A DNA stretch of 64,000 bases from Actinomycetota bacterium (GCA_030645495.1 JAUSLV010000022.1:62001-126000), one strand, 5' to 3'. Shown: positions 1 to 8,698, counted from the stretch's first letter. Notes: generated from the sequence alone by a model not told the origin. Numbers and translations: made by a program.

Positions 1-1821
1 GATCTGATGCAGTTCGTGAAGGGCCCCGACTTCCCCACGGGTGGCAACATCCTCGGCCGCGCCGGCATCATCGACGCCTACCGCACCGGTCGCGGCAGCA
101 TCAAGATGCGCGCCAAGGCCGAGATCGAGGAGGGCAAGCGCGGCTCGATGCACATCCTGGTCACGCAGTTGCCGTACCAGACCAGCTGCAACTCGATCGC
201 CAGCCGCATCCAAGAGCTGGTCGATGGCGGCGAACTCGATGGCATCGCCGACGTCAACGACGCCTCGGCGGCGGCAAAGACCAGCCTGGTGATCACGCTG
301 AAGCGCGATGCCAACGCCAACGTGGTGCTGAACAACCTCTACAAGCTCACCGCGCTGCAGACCAGCTTCCCGGTCAACATGGTCGCCTTGGTCGATGGCG
401 TGCCGCGCACGCTCAACCTGGTGCAAGCGCTCGAGGGCTATGTGCGCCACCAGGTGGATGTCATCACCCGCCGCACCGAGTTCCGTCTCGGCAAGGCCAG
501 GCGTCGTGAGCACGTGCTCGAAGGCCGCATCAAGGCGCTCAACGTCATCGATGCGATCATCGCCCTCATCCGCGCCAGCGACGATGCCGCTGCCGCCAAG
601 GTCGGCCTGATGAGCGCCCCCTACGAGTTCAGCGAGATCCAGGCCACCGACATCCTCGAGATGCGCCTGTCGCAGCTCACCCGCCTCAGCCGCATCGACC
701 TCGAGACCGAGCTGGCCGACGTGCAGGCGCGCATCATCGAGCTGCAGAGCATCCTCGATTCGCCCGAGAAGCTGCGTGGCGTGATCAAGAGCGAGATGCT
801 GGCGATCAAGGAAGAGTTCGCCACGCCGCGCGTGTGCCCGATCACATTCGACTCGGGCGACATGAGCATTGAAGACCTCGTCGACGACAAAGAGCTCGTC
901 GTCGTGATGACCGAGGCGCAGTACATCAAGGCCGTGCCCGCGGCATCGTTCAAAACCCAGGGCCGTGGCGGCCGTGGCGTCAGCGGCGCGAAGCTGAAGT
1001 CCGACGACATCGTGCGCCACGTGATCTTCACCACGGCGCACGCGTTCCTGCTGTTCTTCAGCAACCGCGGCAAGGTCTACCGCCTACGGGCGCTCGACCT
1101 GCCCGAGCGCGAACGCACCGCCAAGGGCATGCCGATCGTCAACCTGCTGCCGTTGCAGGCCGGCGAAACGATCCAGGCGATCATCGACACGCGCGACTTC
1201 GCCGGCGAGCGCAACCTGTTCTTCGCTACGCGCCAAGGCATCGTCAAGAAGACCGCGTTCAACGAGTACGACAGTGGTCGCCGCGACGGTCTGATCGCGA
1301 TCAACCTGCGCGAGGGCGACGAGCTGGTGAAGGTGATCGAGACCACCGGCACCGACGACATCTTCATCGTCACTCGCAAGGGCATCACGATCCGCTTCAA
1401 CGAGGGCGAGGTGCGGCCGATGGGTCGTGCCGCCTCGGGCGTGCGCGGCATCAAGCTGAAGCCCGGCGACGAGCTGGTGTCGGTGGATCCGGGCCGCGAC
1501 GACGTGGCGATCCTGATGGTCACCGACGGCGGCTACGGCAAGCGCACCCAGCTCGACAAGTTCAACGTGCAGGGTCGCGGTGGCCAGGGTGTCATCGGTA
1601 TCCGCCTCACCGGCCGCAAGGGGTTCGTGGTGGCCGCGTTCATGGTGGGCCTCGATGACGACATCGTGGCCGTGTCCAGCGGCGGCGTGATGATCCGCAT
1701 GGGTGTTCGCGACATCAGCTCGCAGGGCCGCGATGCCACCGGTGTGCGAGTGATGAGCCTCGACGACGGGCAGACCGTCGCCTCCGTGGCCCCGATCCTC
1801 GCCAGCGACGACGAGGAATAG
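1..1821 (+). CDS. gyrA: DNA gyrase subunit A, 3' part
   Basis: Subunit A of the gyrase heterotetramer, which cuts and rejoins DNA and wraps it to introduce negative supercoils. The frame is open from base 1, so the winged-helix and active-site tyrosine region lies upstream of the window; about 606 residues remain. They cover the tower and coiled-coil part, the GyrA box QGRGGRGV (bases 958-981), and the pinwheel C-terminal domain with a second box-like QGRGGQGV (about 1570-1593), ending in an acidic tail (ASDDEE). The presence of the GyrA box argues for gyrase rather than topoisomerase IV. Its position before a DUF3566 gene and tRNA-Ile is the usual actinobacterial origin-proximal arrangement. 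Confidence 0.97.
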   Translation, partial: DLMQFVKGPDFPTGGNILGRAGIIDAYRTGRGSIKMRAKAEIEEGKRGSMHILVTQLPYQTSCNSIASRIQELVDGGELDGIADVNDASAAAKTSLVITLKRDANANVVLNNLYKLTALQTSFPVNMVALVDGVPRTLNLVQALEGYVRHQVDVITRRTEFRLGKARRREHVLEGRIKALNVIDAIIALIRASDDAAAAKVGLMSAPYEFSEIQATDILEMRLSQLTRLSRIDLETELADVQARIIELQSILDSPEKLRGVIKSEMLAIKEEFATPRVCPITFDSGDMSIEDLVDDKELVVVMTEAQYIKAVPAASFKTQGRGGRGVSGAKLKSDDIVRHVIFTTAHAFLLFFSNRGKVYRLRALDLPERERTAKGMPIVNLLPLQAGETIQAIIDTRDFAGERNLFFATRQGIVKKTAFNEYDSGRRDGLIAINLREGDELVKVIETTGTDDIFIVTRKGITIRFNEGEVRPMGRAASGVRGIKLKPGDELVSVDPGRDDVAILMVTDGGYGKRTQLDKFNVQGRGGQGVIGIRLTGRKGFVVAAFMVGLDDDIVAVSSGGVMIRMGVRDISSQGRDATGVRVMSLDDGQTVASVAPILASDDEE

Positions 1822-1886
1822 CCTTCCCGATAGCGCTTCGGCGCCACCTCGCGGTGACCCACCGCCAACCGAATGCTCTTGCGTAC

Positions 1887-1892
1887 AGGAGG
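1887..1892 (+). promoter_or_regulatory. Shine-Dalgarno AGGAGG that fixes the 1899 start
   Basis: A full-consensus ribosome site 6 bases before the ATG. It is notable because most genes in this window have no ribosome site and look leaderless. Confidence 0.8.
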
Positions 1893-1898
1893 TGCACG

Positions 1899-2240
1899 AT
1901 GTCGCACCGACAGGTTCGAACGCGCTCGGCCGAGCGGGCCCGCGATGCCGGCCAGGCCGTGGTGCTGGTGCTGGCCGCCGTGGTGTTGGCCGTGGTGTGC
2001 ACGGTGGCCTTGGCCAGTTTCGGGCGCTCCGTGCTCGATCACGAACAGGCCCAGGCGGCGGCCGACGCGGCTGCGCTGGCGGCCACGACTGGTGGTGGCG
2101 AGGCGGCCCAGCGGTTGGCCACCGCCAACGGGGCCGTGCTCACCTCGTTCGCGGTGCTCGATGCCGAAACGGGCACGGTGCAGGTGACGGTGGCGATCGG
2201 GTCGGTGCGGGCCACGGCCCGGGCCACACGCGCCCCGTGA
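1899..2240 (+). CDS. TadE/TadG-like single-span membrane protein
   Basis: A protein of 113 residues of the Flp/Tad pilus-assembly TadE/TadG kind. A short basic N-terminus with AGQAVVLVLA leads into one hydrophobic segment (about residues 17-37), followed by the typical Ala-rich EQAQAAADAAALAA stretch. The start is fixed by a perfect AGGAGG ribosome site at 1887-1892, 6 bases before the ATG; an in-frame earlier ATG at 1854 lacks one. Such proteins are minor pilins or secretion accessories, but no other tad gene is in this window, so its role here is open. It lies 77 bases behind gyrA. Confidence 0.75.
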   Translation: MSHRQVRTRSAERARDAGQAVVLVLAAVVLAVVCTVALASFGRSVLDHEQAQAAADAAALAATTGGGEAAQRLATANGAVLTSFAVLDAETGTVQVTVAIGSVRATARATRAP

Positions 2241-2255
2241 GCGGCCGGCGGTGCC

Positions 2256-2261
2256 TACACT
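2256..2261 (+). promoter_or_regulatory. -10 box TACACT of a leaderless gene
   Basis: It ends 6 bases before the GTG at 2268, so the transcript should begin at the start codon. Confidence 0.6.
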
Positions 2262-2267
2262 CGCGCG

Positions 2268-3542
2268 GTGGACGACGGCGTGCCCCCCTCCGACGAGCGG
2301 CCTGCCGGCCGCCCGGGCCCCGCAGGCAAACGGCCGCGCCCTGGGCAGTCCGGCGACCCACGCCGCCAGGGGCAGCCGATCGCGCGTACCGGCCAGCCGC
2401 GCCCGGCGCCCGGCGCAGGAGGCACTCGCCGGCAATCACCTCGCGCCTCGCGGGGCATGATCGATCCGCTGCTCGGCGCCGCTCGCGGCGAGCCGCCGCC
2501 CGAGCGGCAACGTCCGTCGCGCCCCGAAGGCGATCCGTCGCGGCCGATCGCTCGCGACGTGGCCCCGCCGCGCGATCCGTCGCGGCCGATCGCGCGCGAG
2601 GGCATGCCGCCGCGCGACGCGTCGGGATCGCAACCGTTGATGATCGTCGACGATCCGTCGCTCGAACTGCAATCACCCGCACCGGTGGTGGCCCGCGAAC
2701 CCGTGGCCGCCCCCACTCGCAGCACGAGTCCCGAGGGCGAGCCGATGCCGATCATCGTGCCCGAGCCGGCTCTGGGCAACGACCCCGACGACGAGTGGGC
2801 ATCGATCGATGCGTTGTTGGATCGAGGCCCCACGGTGTTGCCGGTGATCGTGCCGGCGCAGCCGCACACCGCGCCACCCGCCAACGAGCCCGCAGCGCCC
2901 GTTCCTCCCGTGGTACCCACCCCGCCCCAGCCGGCGATGCCCACCGCGCCGGCGCCAGCCCCGATCCCGATGCCGGTGCTGCCCGTGCTGGCACCCACCG
3001 CGGCCGTGCCCGTGTTGCCGGTGCTGGCCGACACGCCTGCGGGCGGGCCACTGCCCGGCCGCGAGGTACGCGCCCCACGCCCCGTCACCACCGCACCACA
3101 GCGGCGGCCGCGAGTGCGCCGCGTCACGCGGGTGGTGCGCCATGTCGACACGTGGAGCGTGTTCAAGGTGGCGTTGGTGTTCAACCTGTTCTTGTACGTC
3201 GTGGCGCTCACCGCCGGGGTGCTGCTGTGGCAGGTGGCGCAGAACACGGGCACGGTCGACAACGTGGAACGGTTCTTCGAGAGCTTCGGGTGGCAGACCT
3301 TCACGCTGCACGGTGGCGAGATCTACCACAATGCCTGGGTGGCCGGCTTGTTCGGTGTCATCGGGCTCACCGGCCTGGCGGTGTTGATGGCCACGCTGTT
3401 CAACCTGATCACCGATCTGGTCGGTGGCATCCGCGTCAGCGTGCTCGAGGAAGAGGTCGTGGCTCGTGAGGATCGTGGCGTCGGCTGGCGTGCCGCACTG
3501 CGGTTACCCGAGCGTTTCATCGATCGGGCGCAACCCGGTTGA
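2268..3542 (+). CDS. DUF3566 membrane protein with long Pro-rich cytoplasmic region
   Basis: A protein of 424 residues. The first 285 or so are low-complexity, rich in Pro, Arg and Ala, with a tandem repeat built on DPSRPIAR (about residues 86-125). The C-terminal part is the DUF3566 domain: RVTRVVRHVDTWSVFKVAL, a membrane segment (about 300-325), an extracytoplasmic loop, and a second membrane segment (about 360-385) running into a charged tail. DUF3566 genes follow gyrA in many actinobacteria; the function is not established, although a link to the cell envelope has been suggested. The GTG start is supported by the -10 box 6 bases upstream. Confidence 0.85.
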   Translation: MDDGVPPSDERPAGRPGPAGKRPRPGQSGDPRRQGQPIARTGQPRPAPGAGGTRRQSPRASRGMIDPLLGAARGEPPPERQRPSRPEGDPSRPIARDVAPPRDPSRPIAREGMPPRDASGSQPLMIVDDPSLELQSPAPVVAREPVAAPTRSTSPEGEPMPIIVPEPALGNDPDDEWASIDALLDRGPTVLPVIVPAQPHTAPPANEPAAPVPPVVPTPPQPAMPTAPAPAPIPMPVLPVLAPTAAVPVLPVLADTPAGGPLPGREVRAPRPVTTAPQRRPRVRRVTRVVRHVDTWSVFKVALVFNLFLYVVALTAGVLLWQVAQNTGTVDNVERFFESFGWQTFTLHGGEIYHNAWVAGLFGVIGLTGLAVLMATLFNLITDLVGGIRVSVLEEEVVAREDRGVGWRAALRLPERFIDRAQPG

Positions 3543-3562
3543 GGGTTTTCGGCCGTACCCGC

Positions 3563-3568
3563 TAGCCT
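3563..3568 (+). promoter_or_regulatory. -10 box TAGCCT of tRNA-Ile
   Basis: It ends 14 bases before the mature tRNA 5' end. tRNA-Lys on the other strand has the same box at the same distance. Confidence 0.55.
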
Positions 3569-3582
3569 GCCATACCGCCCCT

Positions 3583-3656
3583 GGGGCTATAGCTCAGTCG
3601 GTTAGAGCGCATCCCTGATAAGGATGAGGTCCACAGTTCGATTCTGTGTAGCCCCA
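3583..3656 (+). tRNA. ileT: tRNA-Ile (GAT)
   Basis: A 74-nt cloverleaf with acceptor stem GGGGCTA/TAGCCCC, D arm GCTC/GAGC, anticodon stem CATCC/GGATG around loop CTGATAA (anticodon GAT), and T arm CACAG-TTCGATT-CTGTG. The discriminator base is A, and CCA is not encoded. It follows gyrA and the DUF3566 gene as in other actinobacteria. Confidence 0.97.
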
Positions 3657-3662
3657 CACGTT

Positions 3663-3706
3663 GAATCCCCTGGCAGGTCGGCGCGAGCCGCTCAGCCAGG
3701 GGATTC
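3663..3706 (+). terminator. Terminator-like hairpin after tRNA-Ile
   Basis: A perfect 12-bp inverted repeat (GAATCCCCTGGC / GCCAGGGGATTC) encloses a 20-nt loop that itself folds as CGGC-GCGA-GCCG with a GNRA tetraloop. It starts 6 bases after the tRNA. There is no clean T run, only a T/G-rich tail. Confidence 0.65.
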
Positions 3707-3737
3707 GCCGTTGTGTCGTGCTCTTGTGTCGTGTTGC

Positions 3738-4388
3738 TCAGGCGCTGTCGGCGGTGCGCCACATGTGTGCGCTGACTGCAAGGATCCACACGGCCCACAC
3801 GAGGAACGAGATCAGGCCGATCAGCATGAACGGGCCGGATTCCTTCAGCGTGGCCAACGTGGACACCAGGAAGCCGGCGGCTGCGAGCAGCCCGAGGTAG
3901 GCGGTCCAGGCGGGGAACAGTGTGCTGCGCATGCTGAGGCCGTTGACCGCGATCAGGTGGGCGACCAGGAAGAATCCGGCCACCGACATCATCCCGCCCG
4001 ACAGCGCGTAGAAGAACCCGACTGCCTCGCCGAGGTCGACGGTGCGCGAGGCCACCGCGCCTTGGATCGCCGCGGAGGTCATCCAGGCAACGCCCGAGCC
4101 CACCAGGCCGGTGAGCGCGATCACCGACAGGCGGTGGCGACCGCCCTCGGCTGCTGTCATCCGGCGCCACAACGAGCCGAACCACCACAGCAGCGCGATC
4201 ACCGACAGCCCTCCGAGGAACAGGGCCAGCTTGATGCCCGATTCCTTGTCGACGAACCACTCCAGGATCTTCGTGTTGGAATCATCCGTCTTCGGCGGTG
4301 ATCCCATCGCGATCGAACCGGCCACGTTCAACACCACGAACAGCACTCCACCCAGCGCTGCGTACTTCTCCCACTTCTTGTCGCTCAT
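3738..4388 (-). CDS. Integral membrane protein, unknown function
   Basis: I do not recognise a family. The protein has 216 residues from the ATG at 4388 (MSDKKWEKYAALGG). It shows about six hydrophobic segments, with a soluble loop after the first (GSPPKTDDSNTKILEWFVDK). The overall shape resembles small actinobacterial multi-span proteins of about 220 residues that often carry a general DUF label. It stands alone, convergent with tRNA-Ile. An in-frame start 33 bases upstream is possible, but the added residues look non-native. Confidence 0.7.
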   Translation of the reverse strand: MSDKKWEKYAALGGVLFVVLNVAGSIAMGSPPKTDDSNTKILEWFVDKESGIKLALFLGGLSVIALLWWFGSLWRRMTAAEGGRHRLSVIALTGLVGSGVAWMTSAAIQGAVASRTVDLGEAVGFFYALSGGMMSVAGFFLVAHLIAVNGLSMRSTLFPAWTAYLGLLAAAGFLVSTLATLKESGPFMLIGLISFLVWAVWILAVSAHMWRTADSA

Positions 4389-4476
4389 ACGACCCCCAAG
4401 TGCGTGAACAGGCTCGGCCATCGAACCCTGCGGGACACGCTAAAACACCCCACCGGGGAATTCGTGCATTTGTGAA

Positions 4477-4842
4477 TCAGTGGGTGCCGACCCACTGGAA
4501 GAACACCAACTCGATCCCCGCGGGGTCGAGCACGGCCAGGTTGCGATGGCCCCACGGCTGGTCGGCGAGACCACGTAGCAGGGCGATGCCGGCCGCGGCC
4601 AGGCGCCCGGCGAGCGCGGCAACGTCGTCGACCTCGATCGACAAGAACAGCCCTGCCACCGGCCCGGTCTCGCGTACTTCGATCAACTCGACACGACCCA
4701 CGTCGCCGTAACCGAAGATCCGGCCGCGGCCGTGCTCGCCGGCGGCCGGCCACTCGCGGGTGACGGGCCAGCCCAAGACGGTGGCGTAGAACGCGCAGGC
4801 ATCGTCGAAACGGTCGGTGTAGCGCACGATGCGGAGTTCCAT
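4477..4842 (-). CDS. VOC-superfamily (glyoxalase/bleomycin-resistance fold) protein
   Basis: A protein of 121 residues with the vicinal-oxygen-chelate pattern of two beta-alpha-beta-beta-beta halves. MELRIVRYTDRFDDACAFYATVLGWPV opens the first half, and GHRNLAVLDPAGIELVFFQW closes the second. The substrate cannot be told from sequence; the family includes glyoxalase I, dioxygenases and fosfomycin or bleomycin resistance proteins. The start at 4842 is supported by a TACGGT box 6 bases upstream. Confidence 0.75.
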   Translation of the reverse strand: MELRIVRYTDRFDDACAFYATVLGWPVTREWPAAGEHGRGRIFGYGDVGRVELIEVRETGPVAGLFLSIEVDDVAALAGRLAAAGIALLRGLADQPWGHRNLAVLDPAGIELVFFQWVGTH

Positions 4843-4848
4843 GGGGGC

Positions 4849-4854
4849 ACCGTA
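4849..4854 (-). promoter_or_regulatory. -10 box TACGGT of a leaderless gene
   Basis: It ends 6 bases before the ATG at 4842 (VOC protein). Confidence 0.55.
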
Positions 4855-4891
4855 GCGGCGCCCGGCGGGCGCTACCCCACACCCCGCTTGG

Positions 4892-4897
4892 TACGCT
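4892..4897 (+). promoter_or_regulatory. -10 box TACGCT of a leaderless operon
   Basis: It ends 7 bases before the ATG at 4905 and would drive the 44-residue protein and the following oxidoreductase. Confidence 0.55.
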
Positions 4898-4904
4898 CCG
4901 GCAC

Positions 4905-5039
4905 ATGAAGATGCTGCGTCGGGCCATCGTGGCCCTCGGGATGGCCGGGGCGATCTTCGGCACCCTGCGCATGCGCGGCAAGGGTGGCGTGCCTCCGCAG
5001 GTGGGCGGCTGGCGCGAAGTCGACGTGCCGCAGCGATGA
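4905..5039 (+). CDS. Small 44-residue protein with one hydrophobic segment
   Basis: A short gene running from the ATG at 4905 to the TGA at 5037-5039. The peptide starts MKMLRRAIVALGMAGAIFG, one weak membrane or signal-like segment after basic residues, and continues with a Gly/Arg-rich tail ending in DVPQR. Two facts argue that it is real: a good -10 box 7 bases before its ATG, and an ATGA overlap with the next gene that implies translational coupling. No function is recognised. Confidence 0.6.
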   Translation: MKMLRRAIVALGMAGAIFGTLRMRGKGGVPPQVGGWREVDVPQR

Positions 5040-6058
5040 CCGGGGTCGTCACCAGGGCCGAGCCCGGGTCGCTGGCCGGGTCGATCATCGGCTTGGTGGG
5101 GCACGGCGTCACCGGCGGGCGGGTGGCGGTGCATCTTGCCTCGCGCCAGGCGCGGATCGCAGTGCACGACCCGGCACCCTCGATCAGCGCGCGGGGTGCT
5201 GCCACGGTACGCGTGGATGCTGCGCTCGACCTCGCCTCGTGCGACCTGGTGGTGCTGTGCCAACCCGCACCTCACCTCGAACTGGCCGAGCGTTTCTTGG
5301 CGGCCGGCACGCCAGTGGTGTCGCTCAGCGACGACCTCGACGACCTCACGGCGATGCTCGAACTGCAGCCGGCGGCCGTCGCTGCCGGTGTCGGCCTGGT
5401 GGTGGGCGCGGGGATGAGCCCTGGCCTGTCGGGGCTGCTTGCCGCGTTCCTGGCCGAGCAACTGCACGTGGTCGACGAGTTGCACGTGGCGATCCACGGA
5501 ACGGCCGGGCCGGCCTGTGCTCGCCAACACCACGAGGCGCTCGGCGACACCGCGCTCGGTTGGCACGATGACGCCTGGATCGAACCTCCTGGTGGCAGCG
5601 GGCGCGACCTGGTGTGGTTTCCCGAGCCGATCGGCGCGCACGACTGCTATCGCGCGGCACTCGGCGACCCGCTGCTGTTGCACCGGGCGTTTCCTCGGGC
5701 CACTCGCATCTCCGCTCGCGTGTCGGCCACTCGCCGCGACCGGCTCACGGCCCGGTTGCCGATGCTCACGCCGCCGCACGCCTCGGGCGACCTCGGCTCG
5801 GTGCGCGTCGAGGCCCGTGGCGCAGCGGCCGACGGCGAGCGGGTCACCGTGATCGCCGGTGCCTCGGGGCCCACCGCCCACCTGGCCGCGGCAGCCTGCG
5901 CGGCAACGGCGCTGCAGGTGCTGGCCAGCGGTGTGGCCCCCGGCGTGCACGTGCTGGGTGAGCACGCGCTTGCCGGCCTCGACCTGTTGCACCACACCAC
6001 CGGCTTCGGCGTGCGGGTGCAGGAGTTCACCGGGGTCGCCCGACCTACCAGCTGGTAA
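5036..6058 (+). CDS. NAD(P)-binding Rossmann-fold oxidoreductase, saccharopine dehydrogenase-like
   Basis: A protein of 340 residues. A nucleotide-binding start (SIIGLVGHGVTGGRVAVHLA, residues 16-35) is followed by an acidic turn (VHDPAP) and a second strand (DLVVLCQPAPHLELA), as in saccharopine dehydrogenase-like or homoserine dehydrogenase-like proteins. GAGMSPGLSGLLAAFLAEQL (about 123-142) resembles the segment that follows the Rossmann fold in that group. The substrate is unknown. It overlaps the preceding 44-residue gene by ATGA. Confidence 0.65.
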   Translation: MTGVVTRAEPGSLAGSIIGLVGHGVTGGRVAVHLASRQARIAVHDPAPSISARGAATVRVDAALDLASCDLVVLCQPAPHLELAERFLAAGTPVVSLSDDLDDLTAMLELQPAAVAAGVGLVVGAGMSPGLSGLLAAFLAEQLHVVDELHVAIHGTAGPACARQHHEALGDTALGWHDDAWIEPPGGSGRDLVWFPEPIGAHDCYRAALGDPLLLHRAFPRATRISARVSATRRDRLTARLPMLTPPHASGDLGSVRVEARGAAADGERVTVIAGASGPTAHLAAAACAATALQVLASGVAPGVHVLGEHALAGLDLLHHTTGFGVRVQEFTGVARPTSW

Positions 6059-6061
6059 CTT
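6056..6061 (+). promoter_or_regulatory. -10 box TAACTT of a leaderless gene
   Basis: It ends 6 bases before the ATG at 6068 (alpha/beta hydrolase) and overlaps the end of the previous gene. Confidence 0.5.
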
Positions 6062-6067
6062 GACGCG

Positions 6068-6955
6068 ATGAGCGGAGCGTCGAGCACACCATTGCTGATG
6101 CCCTGGCTGCCCCCGGGCCACACGATGGTGCTGGAGGGTCGCGGCGAGGTGTTCTATCGCCACCACCGCCACGCCGACCCGGCAGCACCCACGCTGTTGC
6201 TGTTGCACGGCTGGACGGCTAGCGCCGATCTGCAGTTCTTCACGGCCTACGAGGAGCTGGCCGAGCACTACTCGTTCGTCGCTATCGACCACCGTGGCCA
6301 CGGCCGCGGGTTGCGCAGCCCCGACCCGTTCGAGTTGGCCGACGCAGCCGACGACGCCGCACTATTGATCGAACGGCTGGGTGTCGGGCCGGTGATCACC
6401 GTCGGCTACTCGATGGGTGGCCCGATCAGCGCGCTGGTGGCGCTGCGCCACCCGCACCTCGTGCGCGGGATGGTGGTGCAGGCCACGGCGCTCGAGTGGC
6501 GCGCCCGGTGGTACGAACGCTTCCAGTGGAAGACAGTGCACCTACTGGGCTTCATCCTGCGCACGCGCGCCTACCCGAAGCTGATGCGCTGGAGTATTCG
6601 CCGGCTGCTGGGGGAGGGCCATGAGCTGGCCAAGTACGTGCCCTGGGTGGCGGCCGAGGTGCGCCGCAACGACTCGTTCCACATCGTGCAGGCCGGGCAG
6701 TCGCTCAGCCGCTACGACGCTCGCGAGTTCGCGCGCACGCTGGGTGTTCCCGCCGCGGCACTCGTCACCACTCGCGACCGTCTGGTGTGGCCGAGCAAGC
6801 AGCGGCAACTGGCCGAGGCGCTCAACGCGTTCGTGATCGAGTTGCACGACGACCACATCGCCTCCTGGACGTCGGGGGCCGAGTTCTCGAAGGCGACGCT
6901 GCAACTCGTGCAGCACGTCGACGCCGCCGCCACGGCGGCGGCCACCGCCGCCTGA
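6068..6955 (+). CDS. Alpha/beta-fold hydrolase
   Basis: A protein of 295 residues with the full serine hydrolase triad: oxyanion motif HGW (47-49), strand DHRGHGR (74-80), nucleophile elbow GYSMGG with Ser115, acid Asp237 (TTRDRLV) and His263 (HDDHIAS). A cap region lies between about 145 and 220. The family includes esterases, epoxide and haloalkane hydrolases and haloperoxidase-like enzymes; the substrate cannot be assigned. A -10 box 6 bases upstream supports the start. Confidence 0.85.
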   Translation: MSGASSTPLLMPWLPPGHTMVLEGRGEVFYRHHRHADPAAPTLLLLHGWTASADLQFFTAYEELAEHYSFVAIDHRGHGRGLRSPDPFELADAADDAALLIERLGVGPVITVGYSMGGPISALVALRHPHLVRGMVVQATALEWRARWYERFQWKTVHLLGFILRTRAYPKLMRWSIRRLLGEGHELAKYVPWVAAEVRRNDSFHIVQAGQSLSRYDAREFARTLGVPAAALVTTRDRLVWPSKQRQLAEALNAFVIELHDDHIASWTSGAEFSKATLQLVQHVDAAATAAATAA

Positions 6956-6958
6956 CGG

Positions 6959-7453
6959 CTACCGCTCTTTCTGGCGCGCCGCTTCCATCTCGTCGAGTCG
7001 CGCAGTCATCCGCTCGATCGCCTCCGCCAGCCGGTCGAGGTGATCCTGCAGTTCGCTGCTGGTGGGCACGTCGGCCAGCGACAGGCGCACGCTGGCGATC
7101 TCGCGAGCGAGGAACTCGGTATCGGCCTGGGTGCGCTCGGCAGTTCGCCGGTCGTTGTCGGTGGTCATCCGGTCGCGCTGCTCCTGGCGGTTCTGCGCGA
7201 GCAGGATCAGTGGAGCGGCATACGCGGCCTGCAACGACAGCAACAGGGTGAGCAGCTGTAGCTGCTTGCCGTCGAACGGTTCGATGCGGTTGCCGAGGAT
7301 CCAGAGCGCGATGAACCCGCTCTGCCACACCAGGAAGCGGGCGGTGCCGATCGTGCGGGCGATGCTCTCGCTGAACTGACCGAACGCATCAGGGTCGTAG
7401 TGCACGCCGACGCGCCGCCGCTGGCGGGGGGTGCTGAGGTCGAGCCGCTTCAT
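6959..7453 (-). CDS. DUF1003 membrane protein
   Basis: A protein of 164 residues. Two membrane segments (about 38-56 and 66-90) carry the DUF1003 signature RFLVWQSGFIALWI and LLSLQAAYAAPLILLAQNRQ, followed by a C-terminal coiled coil rich in Glu and Arg (about 95-160). Its ATG overlaps the stop of the MgtE-N/CBS gene (ATGA at 7450-7453), so the two are co-translated. The pairing of DUF1003 with an MgtE N-domain protein recurs in actinobacteria and suggests a role in divalent cation handling, though this is not proven. Confidence 0.85.
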   Translation of the reverse strand: MKRLDLSTPRQRRRVGVHYDPDAFGQFSESIARTIGTARFLVWQSGFIALWILGNRIEPFDGKQLQLLTLLLSLQAAYAAPLILLAQNRQEQRDRMTTDNDRRTAERTQADTEFLAREIASVRLSLADVPTSSELQDHLDRLAEAIERMTARLDEMEAARQKER

Positions 7454-8691
7454 GGCGACACCGACCCGGAGTTCACCCGCCTGCGCTGCCGCCACCCTGT
7501 GGGGAGCGCGCGGTCGAGCACGTCGTCGACCGTGATCGCACCGAGCAGCCGCCCGGCCTCGTCGCAGACACCCAGCGACAACAGGTTGTAGCTGGCCAAC
7601 CGCTCGGACACCTCGCGCTCGAGAATGTCGGGCGTGACCGTCGGTTCCTGCTCGACGCAGCGACCGAGCTGCATCGAGGGCGGCTCGCGCAGCAGGCGCT
7701 GGAAGTGCACCACGCCGAGGTACTGACCGGTGGGCGGCTTGTACGGCGGCTGCACCACGAACACCTGCGCGGCGATGCTGACCAGCCACTCGGGGTCGCG
7801 GATCTGGGCCAGTGCTTCGGCCACTGTGGCGTTGGCGCCGAGGATGATGATCTCGGGGGTCATCAGCGCGCCGGCGGTGCCCTCCTCGTAGGCGAGCAGG
7901 CGCCGCATCACATCGGCGTCCTCCTCGTCCATCGCATCGAGCACCCGGGTGCGTTGCTCGCCGGGCATCTCGGCCAGCAGGTCGGCGAGGTCGTCGTACT
8001 CCATCTCCTCGAGCACGCTGACCATGCGTTCGATGTCGAGCCCTTCGATGATCCGCAGCTGCTCGGCCTCGGGCAGCTCTTCCAGCAGGTCGGCGAGGCG
8101 CTCGTCGTCCATCGCTTCCGCGAGCAGCTTGCGCTGGGCGAGCGGCAACGCACGCACCACGCCGGCCACGTCGCTGGGGTGCATGTCGCGCAAACGGGCG
8201 GCCTCGGCGGCCATCTCGGTGTCGGCACCCGTGTGGAACAGCGTGGGCAGATCGCTGACGTCGATGAGGCGGTAGCTGGGCCGGCGGCGCAGCGCGCTGC
8301 GACGGGCGAGGCGCACCTTGGCCGGTTCCCACCAGTGCTGCTTGCCGTCGGTGGCCGGGCGCAGGGCGACGTCGCTGACGAACTCGTCGCCGATGCGGCG
8401 ATCGATCAGGTCGCGACCCACCAACACCTCACCGCGGCGCGGCTTGAACGGGTTGAGATCGACGTCCCAGCTCCGCAGGCGGGCGCCGTCGCTGTCGAGC
8501 GTGGCGATTCGGCCGGCGTTGACGAAAATCCGCCGGCGCTGGCTGGTGGCGACGAACCCCAACACTCGCGGCGAGGCACCCCGCGCGCCAGGGATGATCA
8601 CGATGTCGTCGAGCCGCCCGATGGCGGCCCCACCCGCGTCGAGCAGCGGCAGGCGCATGATGCGAAATGCGTAGATCAGCTCCCCTGCCAT
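7450..8691 (-). CDS. MgtE N-domain and CBS-pair protein without the transport domain
   Basis: A protein of 413 residues from MAGELIYAFR. It has an N-terminal PRC-barrel-like region (about 1-90), the superhelical MgtE N domain with repeated acidic helices (DLLEELPEAEQLRII, DLADLLAEMPGEQRTRVL; about 160-275) and a CBS pair (AGALMTPEIIIL through LGAITVDDVLDRALP). The membrane domain of a real MgtE channel is absent, so it is more likely a regulator or Mg2+ sensor than a transporter. The start is set by a TAGCCT box 7 bases upstream. Confidence 0.85.
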   Translation of the reverse strand: MAGELIYAFRIMRLPLLDAGGAAIGRLDDIVIIPGARGASPRVLGFVATSQRRRIFVNAGRIATLDSDGARLRSWDVDLNPFKPRRGEVLVGRDLIDRRIGDEFVSDVALRPATDGKQHWWEPAKVRLARRSALRRRPSYRLIDVSDLPTLFHTGADTEMAAEAARLRDMHPSDVAGVVRALPLAQRKLLAEAMDDERLADLLEELPEAEQLRIIEGLDIERMVSVLEEMEYDDLADLLAEMPGEQRTRVLDAMDEEDADVMRRLLAYEEGTAGALMTPEIIILGANATVAEALAQIRDPEWLVSIAAQVFVVQPPYKPPTGQYLGVVHFQRLLREPPSMQLGRCVEQEPTVTPDILEREVSERLASYNLLSLGVCDEAGRLLGAITVDDVLDRALPTGWRQRRRVNSGSVSP

Positions 8692-8698
8692 GCGGGCC

